Source: Diplonema papillatum
Taxonomy: Eukaryota > Euglenozoa > Diplonemea > Diplonemida > Diplonemidae
Assembly: GCA_030068145.1 (NCBI GenBank)
Contig: JAPJBO010000302.1
Location: forward strand, 166,501 to 230,500
Direction: 5' to 3'
DNA length: 64,000 nt
The first letter of the stretch is position 1, and the number at the start of each line of letters is the position of its first letter. The position numbers were made by a program, and so were the translations under genes. The notes under the pieces were generated by a model, which worked only from the letters and a program-made list of their open reading frames with translations, did not search any database and had not been told where the DNA came from. This document shows, piece after piece, positions 26,201-36,529 of this stretch.

Positions 26201-26341
26201 GCAGCCGTCCTCCCACACCTGAATCCCACTGCCCGTGGCACTGTCGTACCAAGTCGCTTCCATATCTTGGCAGGGGCTCCCGTAAACGCCAGGAGCTACG
26301 CACAAGGCAAGCACCGCGACGGCTCGCGTGGTCGACACCAT
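20289..26341 (-). CDS. Gene C: G8-domain / beta-helix protein with two N-terminal WYD modules, no membrane anchor (4 exons)
   Basis: Exons 24920-26341, 23718-24516, 21479-22208 and 20289-21195 give about 1285 residues. Donors are GTGTGG, GTGTGA and GTATGT; acceptors CAG; phases 0, 1 and 2. Exon 1 has a signal peptide (MVSTTRAVAVLALCVAPGVYG). Two modules of about 75 residues follow, each with ATWYDS/AVWYDS, GIQVWEDGCTLYSPYGQ, ALTGDWAA and WSNGxTWSxAW, separated by Pro/Thr-rich linkers. The G8 domain that follows is nearly identical to that of gene B. Exons 2-4 match gene B. Exon 4 stops at TAG (20289-20291) after RPTAAPSS, exactly where gene B enters its stalk, so this form would be secreted. 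GTAGAC overlapping the stop could be a donor to an unseen exon. Intron 2 (1.5 kb) holds an inverted repeat; intron 1 has a T22 run near 24810. Confidence 0.83.
22208..22262. repeat. Diverged copy of the 55-bp motif at the intron 2 acceptor of gene C
   Basis: It matches the dispersed motif (ATTTTAGAG...GTCTCCGGGTGA) at roughly three quarters of positions. On the minus strand its TCTAAAATCAG end forms the 3' splice site of intron 2. Confidence 0.45.
23116..23460. repeat. Inverted repeat inside gene C intron 2
   Basis: Arms 23116-23163 and 23413-23460 are 48 bp with three differences (AAAGTTCTAGATGTG...). Read outward-in on opposite strands, each arm encodes KVLDVLSGGxxSEMLR. The roughly 250-bp loop has no recognised gene. 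Confidence 0.7.
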
Positions 26342-29289
26342 TCTCGCCGACGCGAGTCTGCTGCTACGTGTGAATTGGTTTGCGATGCCCGGGGACCCTG
26401 GCTCTTTCTTTTAACTGGCTCTTCTTGAGTTTCGAAGGTGGAAGACGGTACCTTCGACCTCCAGGTTTGTTTAAGTTTTAAAACCCCCTTCCGACGGGCC
26501 GGATATGTCCGGTGTAATCGGATCTTATTTTTCTCTGGTGCTTCAGATGTGACCAAAATACTCGAGGGACTGCCTTGTGCTTATTTCGAAGGAGGCTAGA
26601 GGGGGAGAAAACAATACAACTACAAAGTGTCTCCTTTTCGTTGAACGCTTACGCCCGCCACAAAACCCAGATTTACCTGTGTTTCGTGTGGGCTACAGCA
26701 CATTTACCTCCTTTGATCCATCGCAACTGGCAGTCTCCTCAAGCATTTCCTACAAAGCGGGTGCTGATACAAAAATATGGAATGGAACGAATTGTGACGT
26801 GTCTTTCCCGTGCCGCTCTAGGCTAGGGTGGCCAAAGATTCGGAACAACTCAACCGATAAGAATCGGCGCCAGCATGTTCGCCCACATTTTGCGCCACAA
26901 CCCATTCATCCGTTCCTGCTCCTTTCGAACGAAACGCCGGCAAAAAGCCGATCAGTCCGCTTAGGTCCGGACAAAACAAGCCAAAATCCCCAGGGAAAAG
27001 GCAATGCTTCCCGGTGAGAACGCGTCTTTAAACTCTTGTCCAACCGCCACCTGCTCCATGCGCCCCCGAAAGGAAGAGCGAAAAAGGGGAGAACTGCCGC
27101 TCGCACTGGTCCTCAGAGGGTTGCGACGAAAAAATGTCTTTCTTCTTTCTTCCTTTCTGTTTTCACTATCGAAGGAGCTGAAGACACTGGTCCGTTCATT
27201 TAATTTCTTTCCGATTGTGCTTTGCTTGCAAGAGCACGCATGCAGAGGAGGCTGAGGGCGCTGAACCAGGGCGGCTTCGACCGTTTTGCGTTCCGCTCTT
27301 GTATTTGTCTTGGCACTCACTGGGCAGGTATCGAACACACTTATCGGTGCATTCCCGCATTGGTTTATTAGGATAGTATCCAACAGGCTATGGTTCGGCA
27401 CTCTTGTAGCTGGCCGAGGGCAAGAAGGAGGAGCGAAGCGTTTCTCAGAACCGTGACTGGCAAATCCGGTTTCAAACAGCAGCAGCAAACGTGAGGCGCT
27501 CAGCTGTGATGATGTGAGCGGAGGGTTTTCGTTGGTACATCTTCGAGAGTCAGCATGTATTTTGTGTCTTTCAGATCAGTCCGCCCACTTTCGCACACGA
27601 ACTCGGAGGGTTGCACAGAATACTTTTACGAAGGCAATCCTCGCTTTCAGTGCGGCTTGAGCTAAACACCCTAAGCTTCGCCTGTCACAACTTGCCCTCC
27701 AAGTTGCGGCAGGGACGTTCTTTCCGGCCGCGGAAGCTCGCGAACGTGCAAAACGGGTATCGCAAGGTCAAGAACGCGGACTCAGGGATGGCACGTGACG
27801 TCGTCGAAGCGGGTACGGACGACGAGAACCGAAATCGTCCAGTGGCCGCGATCGACTCTTCGGTGCCCGACGGGTGGTAACAATCGCTGTCCTGTGGGCG
27901 GCGATCCACGGCAAGGCCGGTGGGGGATGGGCAAGGACGTTGTCCACTGGAAAACCGCCGCTTGCTGCCCGCCGAAAAAGCCGCGGGTCACGAGTGGAGA
28001 CGTCACAAGCAAATGGACCGCCCTGATTTAACGCCAGCGGACGGAGTGAGGCGCGGGGGGGGGTGGTTGCAAGAACGTGCTCGGAAAGGTTTATGTGTTC
28101 TGCCGGGGTGGGTTACTGATTCGGTGGGGGATGTGGCGGCAAGCGGGGCAAGCTGGCCCCCTCAAAAGGGGAAGGAACTCGCGGGGGCCGCGGAAATGAG
28201 GGAGCAGGAAGACTGCCTGCCCCAAGCACCGCGTAGCATGCAACAACACGGACACATTCAAGAGCCGTGTGGTATCGCCAGGCGCGATTTATTGGACCGT
28301 GTGTGGTATCATTATTACCGTATTTCTCAAAATGTTGGCCGGAAATAAACCTGGCGCCCCCCGAAAACCCGGGCAAGACCGCCAGGTTTATTTCCGGCCA
28401 ACATTTTTGCAGGTTTTTTGGGTACTTAGCAGATTGGACCGTGTGGTATCATTATTATTTAGCACCGGGTCCCCCTGTTTCCAAATCGCATCATTCGCGG
28501 CCTGGTTGCGGCTCGCTTAAAAAAAAAATAGTATGGGTCATTGGCGCTTTCTTTTGTTTGTGCGCACTAGCGGAACTCGCCTGCTTTGGTAATTTTCATG
28601 TAGTACGCTGCCAACTACTATTTTTTAGTATCAACAATGCATTGTTAACACAAGAAAACACCCTACCCGCCCTCATGAGGGCACAAATATTCTGCAACGA
28701 GCGATGTGTTGTGCATGTAGGGTATGCAGCCAATCTTCATCATCCCTGTCATGCGCTTCGCGCCGGTCTCTGTTTCGCTGTGGAAAAGAATAATATGGAA
28801 CGAACCAACTGACAACGGCCTTCGTGTCCTCGAGAGTGCTTACAAACAACCCCTGACCACGGCCCAGAAAATGGGCCGGAAAGAACGCTTGGCGGCATGG
28901 GAAAAACCACGCGACTACACTCGACTCAAAAGCCCGGAAGGCTTCTGGTGGTCGATATCCTCATAACTTGAGGACATTCCAGAGTAAACCCAGGTTTCCA
29001 CTACAGGATGCAGAAAGCACTCCTTGCATCTGGCTGAGTAGTCATCTTCGGTAAAACTTCGTGCCGGCATAAGTGGCAGCAGCTGCGTTGAGTTGGCACG
29101 TACTCCTGAGTTTTCAAGTCAAGTCACGCGGCGCAGACCACGTCGCTCACGTCGACTACCCCTTCGTCCGATTAATCGGTCACGGCAGCAGCGGATCTGG
29201 ATGGACCGTCACAAGCTCCGACAGTCGCGACGCAACAATGCAGATATACTTCCCTGCTGGAGACATAATACTGTGGGAGGCGGTCGTGG
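26342..29289. other. Intergenic region upstream of gene C
   Basis: No recognised gene. Open frames on both strands (for example 26961-27488 minus) lack domains. It contains a sequence near 26660-26715 related to one near 6780-6830, and a strong hairpin flanked by direct repeats at 28291-28457. Confidence 0.4.
28291..28457. repeat. Hairpin insertion between 25-bp direct repeats
   Basis: Arms at about 28328-28355 and 28381-28409 (AAATGTTGGCCGGAAATAAA and its complement) enclose a 25-base loop rich in C and G. Direct repeats ATTGGACCGTGTG..GGTATCATTATTA lie at 28291-28317 and 28433-28457. This looks like a small foldback element or a tandem-duplication scar. Confidence 0.65.
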
Positions 29290-31350
29290 TCACGACTCGC
29301 TCTGCGGAGGTGGCTCCCTGAGCACGTCCGTTAAATCGACGACCAACGTGCGAGTGGGGTGCACACGAACGTTGGGCATCGCTTTGCTGAAGGAAACTCC
29401 GTCGCGCGAGGTCGAGATGCTCACCGCGAACGGCCTGCACGACCCGTGGGTCGCCGCCGGCGGAAGGGTGAGCAGCAGCAGGGCGGAAGAGACGGGCTGC
29501 GCCGGGTACGGCACCGCGTACTGCGCCCACGACGAGCTCTTCGAGTTGCGAGGCGCAGACCAGGTCTCGGTCTCGCGGGGGGTCAGCAGGTTGCGCTTGT
29601 CGAAGCGGCGCTCGCCGGCCGAAGCGTAGCAGTCGGAGACGCGCAGGAACGCCTCGTCGAGGGGCTGCTCGCCGGCCTCGGTGACGTACCGGATCTGGAT
29701 CAGCTCCCACTCGCTCCGGACGCCGACGGGCGCCAGGCGGACGAAAAGTCGGGTTTTCGCCGCGAAAACGGCGCCGGCCACCGCCGCCGCCGCGACCAGC
29801 AAGTGGTCGATGCAGTCGTGCAGCGCGGCCCGGTCGCACCGCAGCCCGGACGCCCGCCGCCGTGCGTCGTCCGCCAGCCGCCGCGCCAGCGCGGCGTCGA
29901 ACCCGCCGCCTTCCTCCTCCTCGCACCAGCCGGCCGCCGCTTCCCGCGATCCGCCGTCGCAGCCCCGCGGCAGCGAGCAAACAACGCTCTCCAGCAACCT
30001 TTCGGCCGGCCGGTCGGTAGCTTCTTCCCTCCCACGCGCGCGACCGAGCGCGCCGCCGGCGGAAAAAGCTTCCCCCGGCCCCCCGTCGAACCCGCTGCCA
30101 TCTTCCTCCTCGCACCAACCGTCTCCCGCTTCCCGCGATCCGCCGCTGGAGCTCCGCAGCGGCGAGCGAACAACACTCTCCAGCAACCTTTCGGCTGGCC
30201 AGCCGGGCGCTTCTTCGCCCCCACGGGCGGATGCGTCCCCCGGCCCCCCGTCGGACCCCCCCCTACGTTCCTTGCCGCGGGGAAACGCGACGAACCCGCC
30301 GGACTCCGGCGGCGGCGGCGCGGCTTCGCGATCGGCGCAAGCCTCCGGCCGACCGGGGCCCAGCGCGGCAAGGGCAAGGAGGGGAGGAGCCGGCGGCGGC
30401 GGCGGCGGCTGGCGGTCGCGGCTTTTTTCGGAGAGCACCCGGGCGACCAGCGCCGCGACCTCCTGCTCGCCGTGCGTGCGCGGGTCGAGGTTGTCGGAGA
30501 GGAAAATAGCGCAGAGGTCCGGCAGCGGCGCCGACGACAGGCCGCGGACGACGTCCGCCCCGTCGGCGGCCCCCGCCGCCGCCGCCGCCGCCGCCGCCGC
30601 GGGATCCGGTGCGCCGGCGCAGGCGGAGAGGTACGCCGAGAAGTCGCGGTGGACGACCGACAGAGACGCCGCTTCGATGAGGCCGTGCGCCGGGTCGAAG
30701 GAACACCCCGCTTCGGACTCCCGCTTGACCGACTGCGAGTACAGGAACACCGCCAGCGCCGCTTCAGCGGTCAACCCGCCGAGCAGCGCGCGCAGCAACC
30801 CCTCCGCGTTGTTCTCGTACGCTGCGCGGATGAGCGACACCTCGTGGGACCGGTCTGTGATGTGGAACTCGCCGTCTAACAGCAGCTCTCCCGCTTGGTC
30901 GAGTATTCTGTCGTCGGTGATCCCGCTGCACAGCAGGTCGGCGCTGGTGGCTGTCCGCAGGAAGGTGAGCGACTCTACGCGAATTGCGTCGCAGAGCTCG
31001 TCCATGAGGAGATACCTCGCGAGGGACAGCAGGGGCTGCACGTCTGGAAGCCCGTCGACGGAGATGTCGCCGCCGTAGCTGTAGGCGAGCACGGCGCGGA
31101 CGTGCCGGGCCGCGACTGGGCCCGGCAGGCTGATCTCGACCTGCCCCCGGCTGGCCTCGACGCTGCCGGCGCCGACCGAGAACAGCCCCGCGAAGTACGG
31201 GATCCGCCACCGCAGGATCAGGCCGTGCGCCGGCACCCGGCAGCCGTTCACGACGACGTCGAAGTCGGTCGGGACGCCGTCCTGCAGCAGCTGCGTGACG
31301 AGCAGCGCGGTCGGCGACACGACCGGCATCTCGCCACTCCCCTCCGGCAC
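29290..31350 (-). CDS. BTB/POZ-domain protein, single exon
   Basis: 686 residues from ATG 31350. Residues about 14-120 are a BTB/POZ domain (DFDVVVNGCRVPAHGLILRWRIPYFAGLF, ... VRAVLAYSYGGDI, ... LLSLARYLLMDELCDAI). A BACK-like helical region runs to about 240. A GCC/GGC-encoded alanine run (about 249-262) and low-complexity Pro/Glu/Arg sequence follow. Two copies of a unit of about 55 residues come next (PAERLLESVV...GGSREA..GWCEEE..GFD). The C-terminal domain of about 190 residues (LFVRLAPVGVRSEWELIQIRYVTEAG ... FAVSISTSRDGVSFSKA) has a discoidin-like beta-sandwich flavour (low certainty). BTB proteins often serve as Cullin-3 adaptors; that role is family knowledge only. GC content is far above neighbouring DNA. 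Three truncated copies of the 5' end occur upstream. Confidence 0.75.
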   Translation of the reverse strand: MPEGSGEMPVVSPTALLVTQLLQDGVPTDFDVVVNGCRVPAHGLILRWRIPYFAGLFSVGAGSVEASRGQVEISLPGPVAARHVRAVLAYSYGGDISVDGLPDVQPLLSLARYLLMDELCDAIRVESLTFLRTATSADLLCSGITDDRILDQAGELLLDGEFHITDRSHEVSLIRAAYENNAEGLLRALLGGLTAEAALAVFLYSQSVKRESEAGCSFDPAHGLIEAASLSVVHRDFSAYLSACAGAPDPAAAAAAAAAGAADGADVVRGLSSAPLPDLCAIFLSDNLDPRTHGEQEVAALVARVLSEKSRDRQPPPPPPAPPLLALAALGPGRPEACADREAAPPPPESGGFVAFPRGKERRGGSDGGPGDASARGGEEAPGWPAERLLESVVRSPLRSSSGGSREAGDGWCEEEDGSGFDGGPGEAFSAGGALGRARGREEATDRPAERLLESVVCSLPRGCDGGSREAAAGWCEEEEGGGFDAALARRLADDARRRASGLRCDRAALHDCIDHLLVAAAAVAGAVFAAKTRLFVRLAPVGVRSEWELIQIRYVTEAGEQPLDEAFLRVSDCYASAGERRFDKRNLLTPRETETWSAPRNSKSSSWAQYAVPYPAQPVSSALLLLTLPPAATHGSCRPFAVSISTSRDGVSFSKAMPNVRVHPTRTLVVDLTDVLREPPPQSES

Positions 31351-31445
31351 CCCGAGCGTTTTTTTGCGAAGGGGCGGGGGGTCAACTACATTTTAGAGTT
31401 AAAGTTTGCTTCAGAATCCGGGGTTTTGGAGTCTCCGGGTGACCT

Positions 31446-31911
31446 CTTCTTTCGTGTACACGCTATATGCTTTTTGTCCGTGATTCTTTTTTGATGGTAG
31501 GACTTGCTGGCACGAGCGCGTATCAACTGAATCGCTTTTGCGCCTTCTGGGGACAGCAGGGGCTGCACGTCCGGGTGCCCGTCGATGGAGATGTCGTCGC
31601 CGTAGCTGTGGGCGAGCACGGCGCGGATGTGCTGGGCCGCGACGGGGGCCCGGCAGGCTGATCTCGACCTGCCCCCGGCTGGCCTCGACGCTGCCGGCGC
31701 CGACCGAGAACAGCCCCGCGAAGTACGGGATCCGCCACCGCAGGATCAGGCCGTGCGCCGGCACCCGGCAGCCGTTCACGACGACGTCGAAGTCGGTCGG
31801 GACGCCGTCCTGCAGCAGCTGCGTGACGAGCAGCGCGGTCGGCGACACGACCGGCATCTCGCCACCCCCCGGCACCCCGAGCGTTTTTTTTGCGAAGGGG
31901 CGGGGGGTCAA
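31446..31911 (-). pseudogene. Truncated BTB gene copy 1
   Basis: It repeats the BTB gene from its upstream region through the BTB box (GEMPVVSPTALLVTQLLQDG ... ISLPGP). A frameshift follows, then DVQPLLS, and the homology ends after about 105 codons. There it joins a foreign tail (CQQVLPSK...HGQKAY). It carries the same start context and the same flanking 55-bp motif as the parent. Confidence 0.75.
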
Positions 31912-32059
31912 CTACATTTTTTTAGAGTTAAAGTTTGCTTCAGAATCCGGGGTTTTGGAGTCTCCGAGTGACCTTCGTCGAATGGGTTATTTTAAAGCTA
32001 ATACGTACTGGTCCGGGGGTCTACGGGGGGTGGGGCATGCATGGCTTCTTTCGTGTACA

Positions 32060-32440
32060 CGTTATATGCTTTTTGTCCGTGATTCTTTGATGGTAGGACT
32101 TGCTGGCACGAGCGCGTATCAACTGGAATCGCTTTTGCGCCTTCTGGAGACAGCAGGGGCTGCACGTCCGGGAGCCCGTCGACGGAGATGCCGCCGCCGT
32201 AGCTGTAGGCGAGCACGGCGCGGACGTGCCGGGCCCGGCAGGCTGATCTTGACCTGCCCCCGGCTGGCCTCGACGCTGCCGGCGCCGACCGAGAACAGCC
32301 CCGCGAAGTACGGGATCCGCCACCGCAGGATCAAATCGTGCGTCGGCACCCGGCAGCCGTTCACGACGACGTGAAGTCGGTCGGGACGCCGTCCTGCAGC
32401 AGCTGCGTGACGCGCCGCTCACCCCGGCACCCAGCATTTT
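32060..32440 (-). pseudogene. Truncated BTB gene copy 2
   Basis: A shorter, more decayed copy (NGCRVPTHDLILRWRIPYFAG..SLPGP, then DVQPLLS in another frame). It joins the same tail sequence (VDTRSCQQVLPSKNHGQKAY) at the same point as copy 1, so the chimera formed once and was then duplicated. Confidence 0.7.
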
Positions 32441-32599
32441 TTTGCGGGGGGTCAACTACAATTTTTTAGAGTTATAGTTCGCTTGAGAATCCGGGATTTT
32501 AGAGTCTTCAGGTGACCTTCGTTTTTGTCCGTGATTCTTTGATGGTAGGACTTGCTGGCACGGGCGCGTATCAACTGGAATCGCATTGGCCTTTTGGAG

Positions 32600-33600
32600 A
32601 GTTGTTCTGGTGAAGCTAAGTTCGGGCGAAGCAACGTTCGGGCAAAGCTGAGATCTGGTGAAGCAAAGTTCGGGGGGCCAATTACGTCAACCTTTTGACC
32701 CATTATAGACCGTCCTTGAAACCTTTGACCCATGATAGACCACGATTCAAACTTTTGACCGTTTTGCGTTGCACAAGGCATCGGTGTCGTTAACTAGGTG
32801 CACTCCGCTCGTTTCGAAGCAAACGCACAAGCTCGGAAGCCGCGGTTTCCAACAGCCCGAACAGTGTCGACTGCAGCGTGTGCAATGAGTTATCGGGGTG
32901 CAGCAGCCCTCATTCTAACTCCAGACGACCGTGGTAGCCAGCGGCAGGCAAAGCAATACAGTTCAGGTGATAGGGGTGGACCGGTTTACGACTTGTGCCC
33001 TGAAACAAAGGCGCGTAGCTTTTCCGGTCTTGCCAAGACTTGGAATCGGCGTTGGAGCCTCGGCGCGAGCTTGTATCCGGAGCAATGAACATGAGCAGAT
33101 GGAGAGCAGAGCAAGGGAACGTTTGCGACAGCGGAGAGCCGGACTCGCAGGGCCGCCCTCCGCAAAAATTGCCGTCAAAGAGCTGCGGAGTTTTCAAACA
33201 TTTCGTTGAAAGGTCGTCCAGCCAATAGGCCCACAGAGAGAAGGGGGGGATCGATTACAATTGTACTCTTCCGTACCAGTACATTCGATACTATTCTGGC
33301 AGTGTGTCGGTAGCGCGCGTGACGGCGGATGCCACAGCGGGTTGGTTGTTACCAGCTACGTCTGTCGCAACGTCTGCTAGAATCGTGAATTCTGGACATC
33401 ATCGCGGTGCCGCCTTTTCAACACCACGCCAATCAATTCGACGTGTAAAATTTGACCTGGTTCATCCAGGAACAGAAGCCAGTGTCTTCCGTGTGGTCGT
33501 GCCGTAGCAGATGGCGCAACCCGGACACGCTTGTGACTCTGAGAAATTCTTTGGAAATCTCACCGTCATTCTTCCATGTACAAAGGGATTGAATTGCAAT
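32600..33600. repeat. Segmental duplication, copy 1
   Basis: About 1 kb repeated in direct orientation at 38455-39520, and in part at 39720-40110. Landmarks: GTTCTGGTGAAGCTAAGTTC at the left, GCAATGAGTTATCGGGGTGC, and GTTCATCCAGGAACAGAAGC near the right. A frame of about 65 codons (SVARVTADATAGWLL...VFRVVVP, 33304-33507) stays open in both long copies with only a few replacements. I assign no function. Confidence 0.75.
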
Positions 33601-34293
33601 CGACTTCCTCCCCGCCCCCTGTAGGCCGCTGCTCGTGGGCGGGTGGAGTGGGCAGAACAGGGTGAGCAGAACAGGGGCCTACGCTGGCCCGCTCAAAGGC
33701 AGACTGCCTGCTTCCCAGGGGGTTTCTAGATTCTGGGTGAAGGGGACGATTATCTGCTCTCTTAAATAAGCACCTGCTCGGTGGAAATACTAGAGGAGGC
33801 CGCCAGTTCCGAAACACAAGCAAGAATTCTGAGTCAGCGACCAACACAGTTTGCAACTGCAGTATTTGCAATCAAGAGGTGCACTCAAGAGGTCTAGTCA
33901 GCCGCGCTCTGCAGTCTGCGCCCTTAACAGGCCCAGCCAGTTGGAACAGATACGAGTCGTCCCCCAGCCCACTTCAGAACCCCCTGTTTCCTTTTCCGCG
34001 CACGAGGACAGCGTTCGCATTGGCATGGCGTGGCGAATCGTGGTGAGCAATTGGATGAGGAGGTGGGAGGAGATGGAATTCGGCGCTGACCGGATCGGAG
34101 TTAGGCCAATGCTACAACGACCTTCTGCTATAGAGACTAGACCGTACGACGGTTCAAACTGCTGACTAGCGTTGTGGGTGAATCCTAGGATCGCAAGGGC
34201 GGTTCTCGCTGGACGAGCCAGCGTTTGCTGTAGGAACTCACCTGGGTCTGGTAAGTCCATGTAGTACGCTGCCAAGCACTAACCTTTTAGCAC
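33601..34293. other. Spacer between the duplication and the SAP gene
   Basis: Nothing recognised. This stretch lies 3' of the SAP-domain gene and should include its 3' UTR. Confidence 0.4.
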
Positions 34294-36258
34294 TCAACAA
34301 ATGCGCGCATTGCACACCAGCTCGGCCACGTGCATGTTATACAGCTGGCTCGAGAGGGCCTCGTCCGTCACGATCTTTCTTGCTCCCGCCACCTCGTCTC
34401 GCTGCTGGTTGGGGTCGCGGACAACGATGCTGGGAACTACTGTGTCGCCCAGTTTGGCGGCGGCAACCCGTTCAGCAGCAATTTGAGACAATCTTGCTGC
34501 CCCAAGAACCACGCTGGCGTACGTCACATGTAGCCAGCCGTCGACTACTAACCGGCGTGACAGGACATGCCTCCAGCCGGACACGTGTTCCGCGAAGCTG
34601 CGTTTCAGGTTCGCAGGTTCGCTGAAAACGCCAGCCCCTTTCCAGCACCATCTTTCTCCCAACACGGGGGCACCTACCAATTCCCCACGCTGCCGGCAGA
34701 GCCTGCAAACGAACCGACCAGGGTCAACTTCCACGTAGCCTGAAGCTGCCGCAGCCCATGACGTGTTTTGTGACACGACCGGTTTAACAGGGGCCGTACG
34801 AAGGCGAGCAAAGAACGGGTGCAACTCTTTGTTGGTGGGTGCCGGCAAGGCAGTGGACGCTGCCTGTCTAGGCAAAAACTGCAGCACGAAGAAGTGTCCA
34901 ACCGCGTCGTAGCTTTCTGCAACGAAAGCGATGCACACTTCGTTCGGGGTGATACCGTGAATCCTGGGGACACACGTTTCATGTTGGCCCCGAGAGATGT
35001 AGCGCATCTTGTGATGGGAACAGAAAGCGGCCACCTCGTTTGTCGTCAACCCCAGGAAGATCTCACTGGTTAGGGCATCCGTCACTGCAGAGTGTCTCGC
35101 CTTCGTCATGTGGAGCATGGAAGGGGTGGCAACATCCCTCCAAAACTGCTGCAGCTGTAGTACAGTCGGCAGGTGGGCTGGCCCGCACTGATTGCGCTGC
35201 AGAGCCGAAGCCACGTACAGCGTTACGTACGAGCAACTCATATTGTATTGAGTTGTCGTCGTTGTCGCGAGGTCGATCGTAAACCCTTGCGACTCTAACG
35301 ATTCGAGGAACAGGCGCTTCGGGCTTTCCACCAGGGCCCATCCGTGGTCGATGACGCGGGCCTCAAACCTCGCTTCTTGATCGCCAGAGGGCACATCCCC
35401 CGTCGCCTGGGCCAGCCTCGATTCCAGTTCGGCCCGCGTGCCCGTCGTCGCAAGGTTTTGCGCCCTCAACAGGGCCTGGATATCGGCAACCATTTTCCTT
35501 CGCTTCTTAGGCGGCTCAGCAACCGTATCAGCGGTGCTTGTGTCGTCTGTTTCCGCGTCAACAACTTCTTCGTCGACCTTGGTAGCGCCCTCGTCAATGT
35601 GCTCAGCCCCCTCCATAGCCGCGCACTCGTCCACTGATTCGTCTCCGATATCGTCTGCAACGACAGCCTGCAATCTGGCACGAGCCTCTGCCTCAGCAGC
35701 AGCCAGGTCACTGAACTGCTCCTTCCAAATGCTGGTCAGACACGCTGTTACGGCGGTGGAACTATCCTCGTTCCAGGCGCTACCGAGGCACCGCTTTGCA
35801 AATGCCTGCAAGTCGCCGTACTTGCCAGCGTACAGCTCCTTCCCTGTCTTCGAACGAGAAGGGCTGGGTTCTGGTACCTGCAGTGCTTGCAGGGCGTCGA
35901 GAGCTGCTTGCAGCGTCGGAAAGTCTTGCTTCCAAAGCGTCTTCAACTCCTCCATGGGTGCACCGGGACGTTTGCCCACAAATGACTGCCAGTCGTTCTT
36001 GAACCACGCCTTGGCAGTCCGTTCCTTTTGCGACAGGGGAAGCTCGTTCGTCATGCGCACTACAGCACTCATGACAGCGGCAGTGTCCGCGAACTTCTCG
36101 TGCTTCCAGATGCTGCCCAAGTTGCAATTCGCAGCATTCCAGTCGGTTGGTGACCAAATCAAGCTCGCCGGAGTCGACTTGATGACAGCCAAAGCCTGCT
36201 TATAGAAGTCAGGGTGCCCGACAGGGAACAGTTGCTTGCAAGTGCGCAGACCGGACAT
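34294..36258 (-). CDS. SAP-domain nuclear protein with possible OTU-like and zinc-finger regions
   Basis: 654 residues, single exon, ATG 36258. The N-terminal third has three copies of a short motif (GSIWKHEKF about 48-56, KTLWKQDF about 106-113, TSIWKEQF about 175-182). An acidic stretch (202-247) is followed by a PKKRRK nuclear localisation signal (250-255) and a SAP DNA-binding motif (MVADIQALLRAQNLATTGTR onward, about 256-286). The middle has TTQYNMSCSYVTLYVASAL and, about 110 residues later, CIAFVAESYDAVGHFFVLQF, placed like Cys and His boxes of OTU peptidases (inference). CRLC (518-521) and HVSGWRH (558-564) could ligate zinc in a BED-like way. An accessory protein of a DNA transposon is plausible, as is a host gene. 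Composition is even and there is no frameshift. Confidence 0.7.
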   Translation of the reverse strand: MSGLRTCKQLFPVGHPDFYKQALAVIKSTPASLIWSPTDWNAANCNLGSIWKHEKFADTAAVMSAVVRMTNELPLSQKERTAKAWFKNDWQSFVGKRPGAPMEELKTLWKQDFPTLQAALDALQALQVPEPSPSRSKTGKELYAGKYGDLQAFAKRCLGSAWNEDSSTAVTACLTSIWKEQFSDLAAAEAEARARLQAVVADDIGDESVDECAAMEGAEHIDEGATKVDEEVVDAETDDTSTADTVAEPPKKRRKMVADIQALLRAQNLATTGTRAELESRLAQATGDVPSGDQEARFEARVIDHGWALVESPKRLFLESLESQGFTIDLATTTTTQYNMSCSYVTLYVASALQRNQCGPAHLPTVLQLQQFWRDVATPSMLHMTKARHSAVTDALTSEIFLGLTTNEVAAFCSHHKMRYISRGQHETCVPRIHGITPNEVCIAFVAESYDAVGHFFVLQFLPRQAASTALPAPTNKELHPFFARLRTAPVKPVVSQNTSWAAAASGYVEVDPGRFVCRLCRQRGELVGAPVLGERWCWKGAGVFSEPANLKRSFAEHVSGWRHVLSRRLVVDGWLHVTYASVVLGAARLSQIAAERVAAAKLGDTVVPSIVVRDPNQQRDEVAGARKIVTDEALSSQLYNMHVAELVCNARIC

Positions 36259-36529
36259 TTTGGAGACGAGAAGAATTTAGGTAAGGTGTTGATTTCGACA
36301 AGAAAAATTTGAATAGTCCTGGATTGGTGTTGTGCTGATGTCTTGCGGTCGTTCGGGTCACTCGATGATACTCAGGGCACTCATCAGTGGTGGTACTCGG
36401 GGCCGGCCTCTTTGTGGCAAACGACAAACGACAAACGCAAGTGAGAAACCGTCGCACTGTGTCGGGGCTAGTTCTTCTTCTTGGCCAGAAACAAAAAGCG
36501 AAAAAACTCCCACCGACTGGGCAGGCAGA

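Noticed and set aside
29359-31078. 506- and 465-codon plus-strand frames over the BTB gene
   Set aside because: Shadows caused by very high GC; only the minus frame has a BTB domain.
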